Shown here one piece after another: positions 19,963 to 29,598 of a stretch of DNA of 64,000 nt (the first letter of the stretch is position 1; every line of letters starts with the position of its first letter). The position numbers and the translations under genes are program-made. This stretch comes from Pseudomonas sp. UFMG81 (GTDB lineage: Bacteria > Pseudomonadota > Gammaproteobacteria > Pseudomonadales > Pseudomonadaceae). The notes under the pieces are model-generated. The model saw only the letters and a list, made by a program, of their open reading frames with translations, was not told the DNA's origin and searched no databases. Location: the NCBI RefSeq assembly GCF_015354575.1, contig NZ_JACAFQ010000015.1:126930-190929 (forward strand), written 5' to 3'.

Positions 19963-20068
19963 GCACGAGCTCGTGTCGGTCAAAAGCCTTACTGTAGCCG
20001 GGTCGCGCGAAGCCGACCAGTGGCGCTATCCTAGCGGGCTTCCCCGCACCGCCCCGGAGGCGAACCCG

Positions 20069-20308
20069 ATGAGTGACACCCCGACCTGCGACGCCGAACT
20101 CGACGCCAGCGGGCTGAACTGCCCGCTGCCACTGCTCAAGGCCAAGATGGAGCTCAACCGCCTGGCCAGTGGCGCGGTGCTCAAGGTGATCGCCACCGAC
20201 GCCGGTTCACAGCGCGACTTCCGCACTTTTGCCCGGCTGGCCGGTCATACGCTGCTGCGCGAAACGGCCGAGGCCGGGGTGTACACCTACTGGTTGCGCA
20301 AGGCCTGA
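20069..20308 (+). CDS. TusA/SirA-like sulfurtransferase protein
   Basis: A 79-residue TusA-fold protein with the conserved CPxP motif (LNCPLPLLKAK, Cys18), which carries persulfide sulfur in this family. GGAGG lies 9 bp before the ATG. It precedes a PerM-type transporter by 22 bp, and the two are probably co-transcribed. Whether it serves tRNA thiolation or another sulfur-relay task cannot be told from sequence. Confidence 0.88.
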   Translation: MSDTPTCDAELDASGLNCPLPLLKAKMELNRLASGAVLKVIATDAGSQRDFRTFARLAGHTLLRETAEAGVYTYWLRKA

Positions 20309-20330
20309 GTCTTTCTTTCAAGGATCGTCA

Positions 20331-21401
20331 ATGTTCAAAGTGCTACGCGACTGGATGCAGCGCTACTTCTCCGACGAGGAGGCGGTGGTGCTGGCGGTCC
20401 TGCTGTTCCTGGCCTTCACCGTAGTGCTGACGCTGGGCGGCATGCTCGCGCCGGTGCTGGCGGGCATGGTCCTGGCGTTCCTGATGCAGGGGCTGGTCAA
20501 TGCCCTGGAAAAATTGAAGGTGCCGTCCCACCTGGCGGTGTGGCTGGTGTTCGCCCTGTTCATGGGGGCGCTGGCGGTGTTCATGCTGGTGCTGGTGCCG
20601 TTGCTCTGGCATCAGCTGATCACGCTGTTCAACGAGCTGCCGGGGATGCTGGGTAAGTGGCAGTCGCTGTTGTTGCTGCTGCCCGAGCGCTACCCGCACC
20701 TGGTGTCGGACGAGCAGGTGCTGCGCGCCATCGAGTCGGTGCGCGGCGAGATCGGCAAGTTCGGCCAGTGGGCGCTGACCTTCTCGCTGTCGAGCCTGCC
20801 GCTGCTGGTCAACGCCATGATCTACCTGGTGCTGGTGCCGATCCTGGTGTTCTTCTTCCTCAAGGACCGCGAGCTGATCGGCCGCTGGGTCAGTGGCTAC
20901 CTGCCGCGCGAGCGCAACCTGCTCAACCGGGTGGGGGACGAGATGAACCGGCAGATCGCCAACTACATTCGCGGCAAGGGCATCGAGATCCTGATCTGCG
21001 GGATCGCCACCTACATCGCCTTCATCAGCCTGGGGCTCAACTACGCCGCCTTGCTGGCGCTGCTGGTGGGCTTGTCGGTGGTGGTGCCTTACGTCGGGGC
21101 GGTGGTGGTAACCGTACCGGTCACGTTGATCGCACTGTTCCAATGGGGGTGGGGCGACCAGTTCATCTACCTGATGGCGGTGTACGCGATCATCCAGGCG
21201 CTCGACGGCAACGTGCTGGTGCCGCTGCTGTTCTCCGAGGCGGTGAGCTTGCACCCGGTGGCGATCATCTGCGCGGTGCTGCTGTTTGGTGGGTTGTGGG
21301 GGTTCTGGGGGATCTTCTTCGCCATCCCGCTGGCGACGCTGTTCAAGGCCGTGCTCGATGCCTGGCCGCGGCAGGAGGTATCGGTCGCGCCGATGCTGTA
21401 A
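20331..21401 (+). CDS. AI-2E family transporter (PerM-like)
   Basis: A 356-residue inner-membrane protein of the AI-2E exporter/PerM superfamily with about eight helices, first pair near residues 17-60. The family region VPYVGAVVVTVPVTLIALFQ and the Asn/Asp segment ALDGNVLVPLLFSEAVSLHP are present. AAGGA precedes the ATG. The substrate is unknown; TqsA, PerM and sodium-proton antiport functions are all known in the superfamily. A REP pair follows the stop. Confidence 0.85.
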   Translation: MFKVLRDWMQRYFSDEEAVVLAVLLFLAFTVVLTLGGMLAPVLAGMVLAFLMQGLVNALEKLKVPSHLAVWLVFALFMGALAVFMLVLVPLLWHQLITLFNELPGMLGKWQSLLLLLPERYPHLVSDEQVLRAIESVRGEIGKFGQWALTFSLSSLPLLVNAMIYLVLVPILVFFFLKDRELIGRWVSGYLPRERNLLNRVGDEMNRQIANYIRGKGIEILICGIATYIAFISLGLNYAALLALLVGLSVVVPYVGAVVVTVPVTLIALFQWGWGDQFIYLMAVYAIIQALDGNVLVPLLFSEAVSLHPVAIICAVLLFGGLWGFWGIFFAIPLATLFKAVLDAWPRQEVSVAPML

Positions 21402-21423
21402 TTGCTGGGGCTGCTTTGCAGCC

Positions 21424-21494
21424 CTTTCGCGGCACAAGGCCGCTCCTACAGGGGATCGCGTGGTCCTGTAGGAGCAGCCTTGTGCCGCGAAAGG
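21424..21494. repeat. REP inverted pair between convergent genes
   Basis: CTTTCGCGGCACAAGGCCGC (to 21451) and 21466-21494 are reverse complements with a short 14 bp centre. Confidence 0.8.
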
Positions 21495-21507
21495 GGCCCC
21501 TGCGATC

Positions 21508-21981
21508 TCAAGCCTTGTTCAAGGCCTGTGCCGCCGCCAGCACCGCATCCACATGCCCTGGCACCTTCACCCCACGCCATTCCTGGCGCAGCACACCGTC
21601 CTTGTCGATCAGGAAGGTGCTGCGGTCCACGCCCAGGTATTCCTTGCCGTACAGCTTCTTCAGCTTGATCACGTCGAACAGCTGGCACAGCGCCTCGTCC
21701 TTGTCGCTGATCAGCTCGAAGGGGAAGCCTTGCTTGGCCTTGAAGTTCTCATGCGACTTGAGGCCATCGCGCGACACGCCGAACACCACGGTGTTGGCGG
21801 CCTGGAATGCCGCATGCTGGTCACGGAAACCCTGGCCTTCGGTGGTGCAGCCCGGGGTGCTGTCCTTGGGGTAGAAGTACAGCACCACCTGCTGGCCCTT
21901 CAGCCCCGCGAGGCTGACGGCCTGGCCGCTGGTGGCCTGGGCCTGGAAGTCGGCGACGGGTTGGTCGAGTGCTACGGCCAT
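21508..21981 (-). CDS. bcp: Thioredoxin-dependent peroxiredoxin Bcp
   Basis: Bcp, 157 residues, reduces hydroperoxides. The peroxidatic Cys is C45 in TPGCTTEGQGF; E. coli Bcp has a resolving Cys five residues later, but this protein has Gln50 there. C99 in EALCQLFDV is kept. It may therefore work as a 1-Cys enzyme or with a different resolving partner. The start ATG lies 11 bp after gcvR, so the two form an operon, as is usual in pseudomonads. Confidence 0.93.
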   Translation of the reverse strand: MAVALDQPVADFQAQATSGQAVSLAGLKGQQVVLYFYPKDSTPGCTTEGQGFRDQHAAFQAANTVVFGVSRDGLKSHENFKAKQGFPFELISDKDEALCQLFDVIKLKKLYGKEYLGVDRSTFLIDKDGVLRQEWRGVKVPGHVDAVLAAAQALNKA

Positions 21982-21992
21982 GGAATGCTTCC

Positions 21993-22553
21993 TTACACGG
22001 GGTTCTGTGGGCGCCACGGTTCGATCAGCGCATCGAGGTTGAGCGCGTCGGCGAAGTCGAGGAACTGGTCGCGCAGCCAGCTGATCTGGGTGCCGGCCGG
22101 CAGGATCACGGTGAACTGGGCGTTGAGCATGCTGCTGCCGGTCTGCGGGGCGAGGTAGGTGTCGCAGGTCATCGCATCCAGCTCGACGCGGTGGTCGAGG
22201 AAGAACTGGCACAGCTCGTTGATGATGTCCGGGCGATAGGCGGCGCTGACATAAGCCACATAAGGCAGGGCCTGCGGGCGCACTTCCTGCTCGGCGCTGC
22301 GCACCACGTCCAGGGTCAGGCCGTGTTTCTTGGCCAGGCCCGGCAGCGTGGTTTCGAGGCGGGCCAGGGCATCCCAGCTACCGCCGACCTGCAGCACCAG
22401 GGCGCTGGTTTCGCCGTGGCGGCTCAGGCGCGAGGTGATCACCGCGCAGCGGTTTTCGAAAGCTGCGCGGCTCAGAACATTGGCCAGTTCCATGGGGTTG
22501 GGCCCCAGGGCGCTGATGACGAGGAATTGTTCGCGAACGGTGGGGGTGGACAT
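21993..22553 (-). CDS. gcvR: Glycine cleavage system regulator GcvR
   Basis: A 186-residue protein with two ACT domains (about residues 8-85 and 95-175), the layout of GcvR, which in enterics binds GcvA to repress glycine cleavage genes. A good TAGGAATG ribosome site precedes the ATG. It is divergent from dapA and co-transcribed with bcp. The ligand is presumably glycine by family, not visible in sequence. Confidence 0.88.
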   Translation of the reverse strand: MSTPTVREQFLVISALGPNPMELANVLSRAAFENRCAVITSRLSRHGETSALVLQVGGSWDALARLETTLPGLAKKHGLTLDVVRSAEQEVRPQALPYVAYVSAAYRPDIINELCQFFLDHRVELDAMTCDTYLAPQTGSSMLNAQFTVILPAGTQISWLRDQFLDFADALNLDALIEPWRPQNPV

Positions 22554-22814
22554 GCAGCATTCCTAAAGCGATGAGCGGTCGGTACAGGACGGGGGCAAGC
22601 CTGCGGTTTGCGCCAGCTCACAGCCGTGGTTTGGCGGCGGTGAGCACAGGCCGGGAGCACTGTCGACGGCCCGGCGGGCCGCGCTGTACCGATCAAAGGA
22701 TCAAGGGTAGCGAAAAGCGGCGCGAAGGGGAATGCTCCGCCCGCCTGCTTCGCTTGTGCAAGGCCGATGCCCCCAGTACCATTACCGCTCTCTTTTTCCG
22801 GCAGGAGCAGTTAC

Positions 22815-23702
22815 ATGATTGCGGGCAGTATGGTGGCATTGGTCACTCCCATGGATGCACAAGGGCGTCTTGACTGGGACAGCCTCGACAAACTTGTAGA
22901 CTTCCACCTGGAAAATGGCACCCACGCGATCGTCGCTGTCGGCACCACCGGTGAATCCGCCACCCTCGACGTCGAAGAACACATCCTGGTCATCAAGCAC
23001 GTCGTCGAGCGCGTCAAGCACAGCAAGAAGCGCATTCCGGTCATTGCCGGTACCGGTGCCAACTCCACCGCCGAAGCCGTCCACCTCACGCAGAATGCCA
23101 AGAATGCCGGCGCCGATGCCTGCCTGCTGGTAGTCCCCTACTACAACAAGCCAACGCAAGAAGGTTTGTACCAGCACTTCAAGCACATCGCCGAAGCCGT
23201 CGACATCCCGCAGATCCTGTACAACGTACCCGGCCGCACCTCCTGCGACATGCAGGCCGACACCGTGATCCGCCTGTCGAACGTGAAGAACATCATCGGC
23301 ATCAAGGAAGCCACCGGCGACCTGGTGCGCGCCAAGCAGATCATCGACGGCGTCGACAAGGATTTCATCGTCCTGTCCGGCGATGATCCGACCGCCGTCG
23401 AGCTGATCCTGATGGGCGGCAAAGGCAACATCTCGGTCACCGCCAACGTCGCCCCGCGCGCGATGGCCGACCTGTGCGAGGCCGCCCTTGAGGGCAATGC
23501 CGAGAAGGCCCGCGCGATCAACGAAAAACTCATGCCGCTGCACAAAGACCTGTTCTGCGAAGCCAACCCGATCCCGGTGAAATGGGCGCTCGTCGAAATG
23601 GGCCTGATGCAGCAGGGCATCCGCCTGCCACTGACCTGGCTGAGCGAAGGTTGTCACGAAAAAGTCCGTACTGCCTTGCGCCAGTCCGGCGTACTGGTTT
23701 GA
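22815..23702 (+). CDS. dapA: 4-hydroxy-tetrahydrodipicolinate synthase DapA
   Basis: DapA, 295 residues, condenses pyruvate with aspartate semialdehyde in lysine and diaminopimelate synthesis. The Schiff-base Lys is K164 in GIKEATGD, the catalytic Tyr is in LYNVPGRT, and [11 protein letters not shown] binds pyruvate. CAGGAG precedes the ATG. It is followed after 17 bp by bamC, the usual dapA-bamC-purC arrangement of the gamma-proteobacteria. Confidence 0.96.
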   Translation: MIAGSMVALVTPMDAQGRLDWDSLDKLVDFHLENGTHAIVAVGTTGESATLDVEEHILVIKHVVERVKHSKKRIPVIAGTGANSTAEAVHLTQNAKNAGADACLLVVPYYNKPTQEGLYQHFKHIAEAVDIPQILYNVPGRTSCDMQADTVIRLSNVKNIIGIKEATGDLVRAKQIIDGVDKDFIVLSGDDPTAVELILMGGKGNISVTANVAPRAMADLCEAALEGNAEKARAINEKLMPLHKDLFCEANPIPVKWALVEMGLMQQGIRLPLTWLSEGCHEKVRTALRQSGVLV

Positions 23703-23719
23703 ACGAGGAAGTACACCGC

Positions 23720-24835
23720 ATGAAGCGACTGGCTGGTCTTTCCACCCTTGCCCTGATCATCTCCAGCACCAGCGGTTGCGGTTGGCTGTGGGGCGAGGAT
23801 GGCTATTTCCGCGACCGTGGCAGCGACTACCTGCAGGCGCACCCTACCGCGCCGATGCAGCTGCCGCCGGACGCGGCCAACGTCAAGCGCATGGATCCGC
23901 TGCTGCCGATCCCGCGTAACGTCGCCGACGATCGCGCCACCGGCGAGTTCGAGGTGCCGCGCCCGCAACCGTTGTCGGCCAGCGCCGACATCAGCGATTT
24001 CAGCCTGCAACGCAGCGGCAGCAGCCGTTGGGTGTTGGCCCAGCGTGCACCCGCCGAAGTCTGGCCGGTGACTCGCCAGTTCTTCGAGGACAACGGCTTC
24101 CGCATCGCCGAAGAACGCCCGCAGACCGGTGAGTTCAACACCACCTGGCAGCGTTTCGACGAGTTGTCGGCATCCCTTGGCCAACGCCTGGCCAGCGCCT
24201 CCAGCAGCCCGGACAGCGAAGTGCGCGTGCGTGTGCGCATGGAGCCTGGCGTGCAGCGCAACACCTCGGAAGTGTACGTGGTCAGCGTCGAGCGCCCGGC
24301 CGGCAGCAGCGCCGAACCGGACTTCCCGGCGACTTCGAGCAACACCGGCGCCGATGCGCTGCTGGTCGACGAGATGCTCGCCAGCATGAACCGCAACGCC
24401 GAGAAGGGCGGTTCGGTGTCGCTGCTGGCCGCGCGTGACTTCGACGCACCGAGCCAGGTCAGCCTCACCGAGGACGGCAGTGGCAACCCGGTGCTGTACC
24501 TCGGTTCCGACCTCGACCGCGCCTGGTCTGGCGTCGGCCGCGCCCTGGAGCAGGGCGAGTGGCGTGTGGAAGATATCAACCGCAGCCTGGGCCTGTACTA
24601 CATCAACCTGTCCGAGAAGCCCGACGACAAGCAGAAGGAGCCTGGCTTCTTCAGCCGCCTGTTCGGCAGCGAAGCGACCAAGGAAGAGCGTGAAGCCCGC
24701 GCCGAGCGTTACCAGGTACGCCTGAGCAAGGTGGGTGACAACGTCCAGGTAACCGTCGAGAAGAACATCAACACCGTGGCCCCGGCCGATGTGGCCCGCC
24801 GCGTGCTGAGCGCGATCCAGGACCGCCTGGGCTAA
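23720..24835 (+). CDS. bamC: Outer membrane assembly lipoprotein BamC
   Basis: BamC (NlpB), 371 residues, a lipoprotein of the beta-barrel assembly machine. The signal peptide ends with the lipobox SGC (Cys about residue 20). An unstructured lead region is followed by two helix-grip domains (about 95-215 and 250-371), with a KEPGFFSRLFG linker. AGGAAG lies upstream of the ATG. The next gene begins at the base after its stop. Confidence 0.92.
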   Translation: MKRLAGLSTLALIISSTSGCGWLWGEDGYFRDRGSDYLQAHPTAPMQLPPDAANVKRMDPLLPIPRNVADDRATGEFEVPRPQPLSASADISDFSLQRSGSSRWVLAQRAPAEVWPVTRQFFEDNGFRIAEERPQTGEFNTTWQRFDELSASLGQRLASASSSPDSEVRVRVRMEPGVQRNTSEVYVVSVERPAGSSAEPDFPATSSNTGADALLVDEMLASMNRNAEKGGSVSLLAARDFDAPSQVSLTEDGSGNPVLYLGSDLDRAWSGVGRALEQGEWRVEDINRSLGLYYINLSEKPDDKQKEPGFFSRLFGSEATKEEREARAERYQVRLSKVGDNVQVTVEKNINTVAPADVARRVLSAIQDRLG

Positions 24836-25594
24836 GTGCGCTTCGCGGTTCTTGGAAGCGGTAGCCAGGGAAACGGCACGCTGATCGCCAGCGGTGACTC
24901 GTTGATCCTGGTCGACTGCGGCTTTTCGCTACGAGAGACCGAGCGGCGCCTGGCGCTGCTCGGGGTGTCGGCCACGCAGCTGAGCGCGGTGCTGGTGACC
25001 CACGAACATGCCGACCACGTGCATGGGGTGGGGTTGCTGTCGCGCCGCTACAATGTACCGGTCTACATGAGCCAGGGCACTTTGCGTGGCCTGCGCAAGC
25101 CGGTGGAAGTGGCCGGTTTTCTCGGTTGTGGCGATGTGCTGCAGGTTGGTGAGCTGCAGGTCAGCGCTGCACGGGTCGAGCATGACGCTTACGAGCCGCT
25201 GCAATACGTGATCAGCGACGGCCGCCGGCGTTTCGGCATGCTGACCGACCTGGGCAGCTACGACATGCACCTGCTGGAGCGTTACCAGGGCCTCGACGCC
25301 TTGCTGATCGAGGCCAATCACTGCCGTGACCTGCTGGCGCGCGGGCATTACCCGCAGTTCCTCAAGCGACGGGTCGGCGGCAGCCAAGGACATCTGAACA
25401 ACCACCAGGCCGCGAGCCTGGTGGCCGAGCTGGGTTGGCAGAACCTACAGCACCTGGTGCTGGCCCACCTCAGCAGCAAGAACAACCTGCCACATCTGGC
25501 CCGCCAGTGCTTCGTCGACGCCCTCGGGTGCGACCCGGACTGGCTCCAGGTGGCTAATCAAGACCATGGGCTCGACTGGCGCCTGATCGCCTAG
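24836..25594 (+). CDS. MBL-fold metallo-hydrolase
   Basis: A 252-residue metallo-beta-lactamase-fold protein with the metal motif [11 protein letters not shown] (HxHxDH, about residues 60-66), a metal-bridging Asp in LTDLGSYD and His in [10 protein letters not shown]. It resembles the YycJ/WalJ-type exonuclease or phosphodiesterase group. The start is GTG directly after the bamC stop. It lies between bamC and purC, as in other pseudomonads. The substrate is not known. Confidence 0.85.
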   Translation: MRFAVLGSGSQGNGTLIASGDSLILVDCGFSLRETERRLALLGVSATQLSAVLVTHEHADHVHGVGLLSRRYNVPVYMSQGTLRGLRKPVEVAGFLGCGDVLQVGELQVSAARVEHDAYEPLQYVISDGRRRFGMLTDLGSYDMHLLERYQGLDALLIEANHCRDLLARGHYPQFLKRRVGGSQGHLNNHQAASLVAELGWQNLQHLVLAHLSSKNNLPHLARQCFVDALGCDPDWLQVANQDHGLDWRLIA

Positions 25595-25623
25595 CCCACC
25601 TACTCAAGCAAGCGGAGCCCATC

Positions 25624-26334
25624 ATGGAAAAACGCGACGAACTCTACCGCGGCAAGGCCAAATCGGTATTCAAGACCGACGACGCCGACCGCTTGATCCT
25701 GCTGTTCCGCAACGACACCTCGGCGTTCGACGGCAAGCGCATCGAGCAGTTGGACCGCAAGGGCATGGTGAACAACAAGTTCAACGCCTTCATCATGCAG
25801 AAGCTCGAAGAAGCCGGCGTGCCGACCCAGTTCGACAAGCTGCTGGGCGACAACGAGTGCCTGGTGAAGAAGCTCGACATGATCCCGGTCGAGTGCGTGG
25901 TGCGTAACTACGCCGCCGGCAGCCTGGTCAAGCGCCTGGGCGTGGAAGAGGGCATCAAGCTCGAACCGTCGACCTTCGAGCTGTTCCTGAAGAACGACGA
26001 GAAGGGCGACCCCTTCATCAACGAATCCCACGTCGTCGCCTTCGGCTGGGGCACCGCCGAGCAACTGGTCGAGATGAAGAAGCTGTCGCTGAAGGTCAAC
26101 GAAGTGCTGAGCAAGCTGTTCGACGACGCAGGCCTGCTGCTGGTCGACTTCAAGCTGGAGTTCGGCGTGTTCCACGGCCAGATCGTCCTGGGTGACGAGT
26201 TCAGCCCGGATGGTTGCCGCCTGTGGGACAAAGAAACCCGCAAGAAGATGGACAAGGACCGCTTCCGCCAGGGCCTGGGCGACGTGATCGAAGCCTACGA
26301 AGAAGTTGCCAAGCGCCTGGGCGTGCCGCTGTAA
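25624..26334 (+). CDS. purC: SAICAR synthase PurC
   Basis: PurC, 236 residues, joins CAIR with aspartate in purine synthesis. Family motifs seen are [40 protein letters not shown] and [13 protein letters not shown] site lies 8 bp before the ATG. It ends the dapA-bamC-hydrolase-purC run; tRNA-Ser follows. Confidence 0.96.
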   Translation: MEKRDELYRGKAKSVFKTDDADRLILLFRNDTSAFDGKRIEQLDRKGMVNNKFNAFIMQKLEEAGVPTQFDKLLGDNECLVKKLDMIPVECVVRNYAAGSLVKRLGVEEGIKLEPSTFELFLKNDEKGDPFINESHVVAFGWGTAEQLVEMKKLSLKVNEVLSKLFDDAGLLLVDFKLEFGVFHGQIVLGDEFSPDGCRLWDKETRKKMDKDRFRQGLGDVIEAYEEVAKRLGVPL

Positions 26335-26387
26335 CCGGCGCGTTCACGCAAGCGCCTGATACCACGCGAATTTTTTTCAAAAAAGAT

Positions 26388-26415
26388 TTGCCAGAAACGA
26401 AAACGCTGGTATGAT
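26388..26415 (+). promoter_or_regulatory. Predicted promoter of tRNA-Ser
   Basis: TTGCCA (26388-26393), 16 bp spacer, TATGAT (26410-26415), ending 10 bp before the tRNA. Confidence 0.6.
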
Positions 26416-26425
26416 GCGCGCCATT

Positions 26426-26515
26426 GGAGAGATGCCGGAGTGGTCGAACGGGACGGATTCGAAATCCGTTGTACTGGCAACAGTACCTAGGGTTCAAATC
26501 CCTATCTCTCCGCCA
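26426..26515 (+). tRNA. tRNA-Ser (anticodon CGA)
   Basis: A 90-base tRNA with acceptor stem GGAGAGA / TCTCTCC, anticodon loop TTCGAAA with CGA at 26460-26462, a long variable arm (TGTACTGGCAACAGTACC) typical of serine tRNA, T-arm AGGGTTCAAATCCCT and encoded CCA. Confidence 0.97.
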
Positions 26516-26524
26516 TACATGAGA

Positions 26525-26557
26525 AAGCCCCGAGATTAACGTCTCGGGGCTTTTTTC
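26525..26557 (+). terminator. Terminator after tRNA-Ser
   Basis: AAGCCCCGAGA / TCTCGGGGCTT is an 11 bp stem with a 6-base loop and six T residues. Confidence 0.9.
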
Positions 26558-27135
26558 ATTTGTGCGGTGCTGTTTAGGCGAAGCGCTTGCGCTGGAAGGT
26601 GGCGGTTCGTTGCGCCTTGCGTGTGCAGTGAAGGACAGAGGCTAGTGCACAGCCAATTCGGAAATGGACAACGAGTAGTCGGAAGCTGTCAGTTTCCCTG
26701 TCGGCAAAATGCTCCCGTTTTCAATCGGTGGCATGCAGTAATTGCACGCGGATCACCAAGTTCTGAAATCGACGCTTATGTTCGAAACTGCTGCAATTCG
26801 AGGCGGTTCGGGGATAAATATGATCTTCATCCGGCCTACTTGAACAGCATGTAGATTGTGCTTGGGAGCACCGATCTAATAAGCGGGCAAGCACGAAATC
26901 AAATGGCTGAGTATTCGCGCTTGATCTCGCTCCCGCGCATTGCCATGCCCGAAGGTTGTAGCTTGCCGCAAGTCCGATCGCAGCTGGGGTGGGCGCGGAC
27001 CAGATACGAAAATACACAGGGATTGCTAAATATTCTTGCGCCCGTGCCGATAACCGCCTCTTGGGTTGATTTTTAGTTGACGTCAAGCATCTTACTTAAT
27101 TGCTCATGCCATTAGTGCAGATGTACTAACACGCT
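26558..27135. other. Gene-poor, lower-GC stretch downstream of tRNA-Ser
   Basis: About 580 bp with lower GC and no reading frame that has both a ribosome site and a recognisable product. Short open frames exist on both strands but look random. I found no copy of the tRNA 3' end here, so an integrated element is not shown; the stretch could be the remains of one. Confidence 0.4.
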
Positions 27136-27163
27136 TTGATTAGATGAACTTTTCCCGTATGAT
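27136..27163 (+). promoter_or_regulatory. Predicted promoter of the small lipoprotein gene
   Basis: TTGATT (27136-27141), 16 bp spacer, TATGAT (27158-27163). The -10 overlaps the left arm of the hairpin at 27159-27193. Confidence 0.55.
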
Positions 27164-27193
27164 CCGCCGGCCATCAGAATGATGGCGGATCAT
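27159..27193 (+). other. Leader hairpin of the small lipoprotein gene
   Basis: ATGATCCGCC-GG-CCATCA pairs with TGATGGCGGATCAT, with four bases bulged. It spans the expected transcription start and ends just before the AAAGGA ribosome site. Confidence 0.4.
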
Positions 27194-27212
27194 GGACTAA
27201 AGGATTTTCTAG

Positions 27213-27404
27213 ATGAAAAAGCTGATCAAAGCTACTGTTGCTGTTGCTCTCGTTTCGGGCGTTGCCCTGCTGTCCGGCTGCACCGGCCAGGTCTACAACC
27301 AGCCTAAGAACTGCTCGTACGACTACCTGTTCCACCCATCGGTTTCCATCTCCAAGATCATCGGCGGCTGCGGCGCGATCGATAAGCTGCCTCAGCAGCA
27401 GTAA
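27213..27404 (+). CDS. Small lipoprotein, YhfL family
   Basis: A 63-residue lipoprotein: basic start, hydrophobic helix, and lipobox LSGC giving a lipidated Cys near residue 23. The mature part has NCSYDYLFHPSVSISKIIGG, which matches what I recall of E. coli YhfL. AAAGGA precedes the ATG. It has its own promoter and terminator and is therefore a single-gene unit. The function is unknown. Confidence 0.82.
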   Translation: MKKLIKATVAVALVSGVALLSGCTGQVYNQPKNCSYDYLFHPSVSISKIIGGCGAIDKLPQQQ

Positions 27405-27419
27405 TCTTGGTAGTACCCC

Positions 27420-27443
27420 GATCGGGTCATTGATGACCCGATC
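27420..27443. repeat. Palindrome after the small lipoprotein gene
   Basis: GATCGGGTCAT and ATGACCCGATC are exact reverse complements around two bases. It sits directly before the terminator. Confidence 0.5.
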
Positions 27444-27447
27444 CAAG

Positions 27448-27479
27448 ACCCCCGGCCATGGATGTGGCCGGGGGTTTTT
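27448..27479 (+). terminator. Terminator after the small lipoprotein gene
   Basis: ACCCCCGGCCA / TGGCCGGGGGT stem of 11 bp with a 6-base loop and a run of five T residues. Confidence 0.9.
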
Positions 27480-27760
27480 GTTTTGTGGACATTGATTCGA
27501 GCACAGGGCCATGCCAGGGGCGTGGCGGCTTGTCGCGTGGCAACCCGCCGCCTTGCGTCTGGCCGCGCAATTTGTTTGTGCTGGCAATTCATATACAATC
27601 CGTAAATCGTTTCAGCCTTGTCGGTCAATCCGACCAAAGGCTGGCGCGTCCAATGCTCTCTGGCTGCTGAACAATGATCACAACAAGCCTGCGCTGAAGA
27701 ACATGGAACCCTTGGGCCAGCCACAGGCCCACCCTCCGTTCTACACACTGGGATTGATCA

Positions 27761-29398
27761 ATGTTCAAGAAAGCTGGCAAGACCTTGCTGGGTCTGGCTG
27801 TTGCGGCGAGCTTCATGCAAGCGCACGCCGAAGACACCAAGAAAGTCGACGTGCTGCTGGTCGGCGGCGGCATCATGAGTTCCACCCTCGCGGTCTGGCT
27901 CAACGAGCTGGAACCGAGTTGGTCGATGGAAATGGTCGAGCGCCTGGACGGCGTCGCCGAAGAAAGCTCCAACGGCTGGAACAACGCCGGTACCGGCCAC
28001 TCCGCGCTGGCCGAGCTGAACTACACCCCGGAAGACAAAGACGGCAACGTCAACATCACCAAGGCCATCGAGATCAACGAGTCGTTCCAGATCTCCCGCC
28101 AGTTCTGGGCCTGGCAGGTTCGCCAGGGCGTGCTCAAGAACCCGCACTCGTTCATCAACACCACCCCGCACATGAGCTTCGTCTGGGGCGATGACAACAT
28201 CAAGTTCCTGAAGAAGCGCTACGACGCCCTGCAGGCCAGCCCGCTGTTCCGCCCGATGCAGTACTCCGAGGACCACGCGCAGATCGCCAAGTGGGTCCCG
28301 CTGATGATGGAAGGGCGTGACCCCAACCAGAAACTGGCCGTGACCTGGACGCCGATCGGCACCGACGTGAACTTCGGTGAGATCACCCGCCAGTTCGTCG
28401 GCCACCTGCAGACCAAACAGAACTTCGACCTGAAGCTCTCCAGCGAAGTGCAGGACATCACCCGCAACGAAGACGGCTCCTGGCACGTCGAGTACAAGAA
28501 CCTGAAGGATGGCACCAAGCACGCCACCGACGCCAAGTTCCTGTTCATCGGTGCCGGCGGCGGCGCGCTGAAGCTGCTGCAGAAGTCGGGCATCCCCGAG
28601 GCCAAGGAATACGCAGGCTTCCCGGTGGGTGGTTCGTTCCTGGTCACCGAGAACCCGACCGTCGCCATGCAGCACATGGCCAAGGCCTACGGCATCGCCT
28701 CCACCGGTGCACCACCCATGTCGGTACCGCACCTGGATACCCGCGTGCTCGACGGCAAGCGCGTGATCCTGTTCGGGCCATTCGCCACCTTCTCGACCAA
28801 GTTCCTGAAGAATGGCTCGTACCTGGACCTGCTGAGCAGCGCCACCACCCACAACGTCTGGCCTATGGCCCGCGTCGGTATCGACCAGTACCCGCTGGTG
28901 GAGTACCTCGCCGGCCAGCTGATGCAGTCCGACGACGACCGCTTCGCAGCCCTGCAGACCTACTTCCCGAACGCCAAGAAGGAAGACTGGAAGCTGTGGC
29001 AGGCTGGTCAGCGCGTGCAGATCATCAAGCGTGACGAAGAGAAGGGCGGCGTGCTGAAGCTGGGCACCGAAGTGGTGGCCTCGCAAGACCGCACCATCGC
29101 CGGCCTGCTGGGTGCCTCGCCAGGCGCCTCGACCGCCGCGCCGATCATGCTCAATGTGCTGCAGACGGTGTTCAAGGAAAAGGTTGCTACCCCAGAGTGG
29201 CAGGCCAAGATCAAGGAGATCGTCCCAAGCTACGGCACCAAGCTGAACGATTCGGCGGCGGCCACCCAGAAAGAGTGGGACTACACCGCTGAGGTGCTGC
29301 AGCTGGAGAAGCCACCCGTGATCGACCAGAGCGTCAGCACCCGCGTTGCGCCAGCCGCACCGGTCGAGAGCAAGCCTGCGAACGACATGGCGCTGTAA
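27761..29398 (+). CDS. mqo: Malate:quinone oxidoreductase
   Basis: Mqo, 545 residues, FAD enzyme oxidising malate to oxaloacetate and passing electrons to quinone. The dinucleotide-binding motif is [17 protein letters not shown] (about residues 30-46), with [20 protein letters not shown] and the C-terminal [16 protein letters not shown]. It has a signal-like N terminus ([20 protein letters not shown]) ending AHA, seen in some pseudomonad Mqo copies and suggesting a periplasmic or membrane location for this isoform. The ribosome site is weak. Confidence 0.94.
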   Translation: MFKKAGKTLLGLAVAASFMQAHAEDTKKVDVLLVGGGIMSSTLAVWLNELEPSWSMEMVERLDGVAEESSNGWNNAGTGHSALAELNYTPEDKDGNVNITKAIEINESFQISRQFWAWQVRQGVLKNPHSFINTTPHMSFVWGDDNIKFLKKRYDALQASPLFRPMQYSEDHAQIAKWVPLMMEGRDPNQKLAVTWTPIGTDVNFGEITRQFVGHLQTKQNFDLKLSSEVQDITRNEDGSWHVEYKNLKDGTKHATDAKFLFIGAGGGALKLLQKSGIPEAKEYAGFPVGGSFLVTENPTVAMQHMAKAYGIASTGAPPMSVPHLDTRVLDGKRVILFGPFATFSTKFLKNGSYLDLLSSATTHNVWPMARVGIDQYPLVEYLAGQLMQSDDDRFAALQTYFPNAKKEDWKLWQAGQRVQIIKRDEEKGGVLKLGTEVVASQDRTIAGLLGASPGASTAAPIMLNVLQTVFKEKVATPEWQAKIKEIVPSYGTKLNDSAAATQKEWDYTAEVLQLEKPPVIDQSVSTRVAPAAPVESKPANDMAL

Positions 29399-29433
29399 GG
29401 CCTGACTGCTTGCCGGGCGTGCCCGGCAACACC

Positions 29434-29472
29434 AACCACGAGCGTCGCCCCTGGCGGCCTCGTGGTTTTTTT
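29434..29472 (+). terminator. Terminator after mqo
   Basis: AACCACGAG / CTCGTGGTT with an internal GC-rich part and a run of T. A smaller hairpin TTGCCGGGC / GCCCGGCAA lies just before it at 29410-29429. Confidence 0.8.
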
Positions 29473-29500
29473 GTGCCTGCAGGTCAGTACGCCGGATATT

Positions 29501-29588
29501 GTGGGAGCGGGCTTGACCCGCGATCGCGTCGATACAGCTAGCGGTGTTTATGTCTCATGGCGAAATCGCGGCGCAAGCCCGCTCCCAC
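29501..29588. repeat. REP inverted pair (GTGGGAGCGGGCTTG class)
   Basis: GTGGGAGCGGGCTTGACCCG at the left and GGCGCAAGCCCGCTCCCAC at the right, arms imperfect, between mqo and the convergent ArsR gene. Confidence 0.75.
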
Positions 29589-29598
29589 GCATCGTGTA

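Noticed and set aside
22554..22814. Glycine riboswitch near gcvR
   Set aside because: I do not see the conserved tandem aptamer pattern, and the gap separates divergent genes with no glycine cleavage genes.
26721..27086. A 121-codon minus-strand frame in the gap after tRNA-Ser
   Set aside because: No ribosome site and no recognisable domain; composition looks random.
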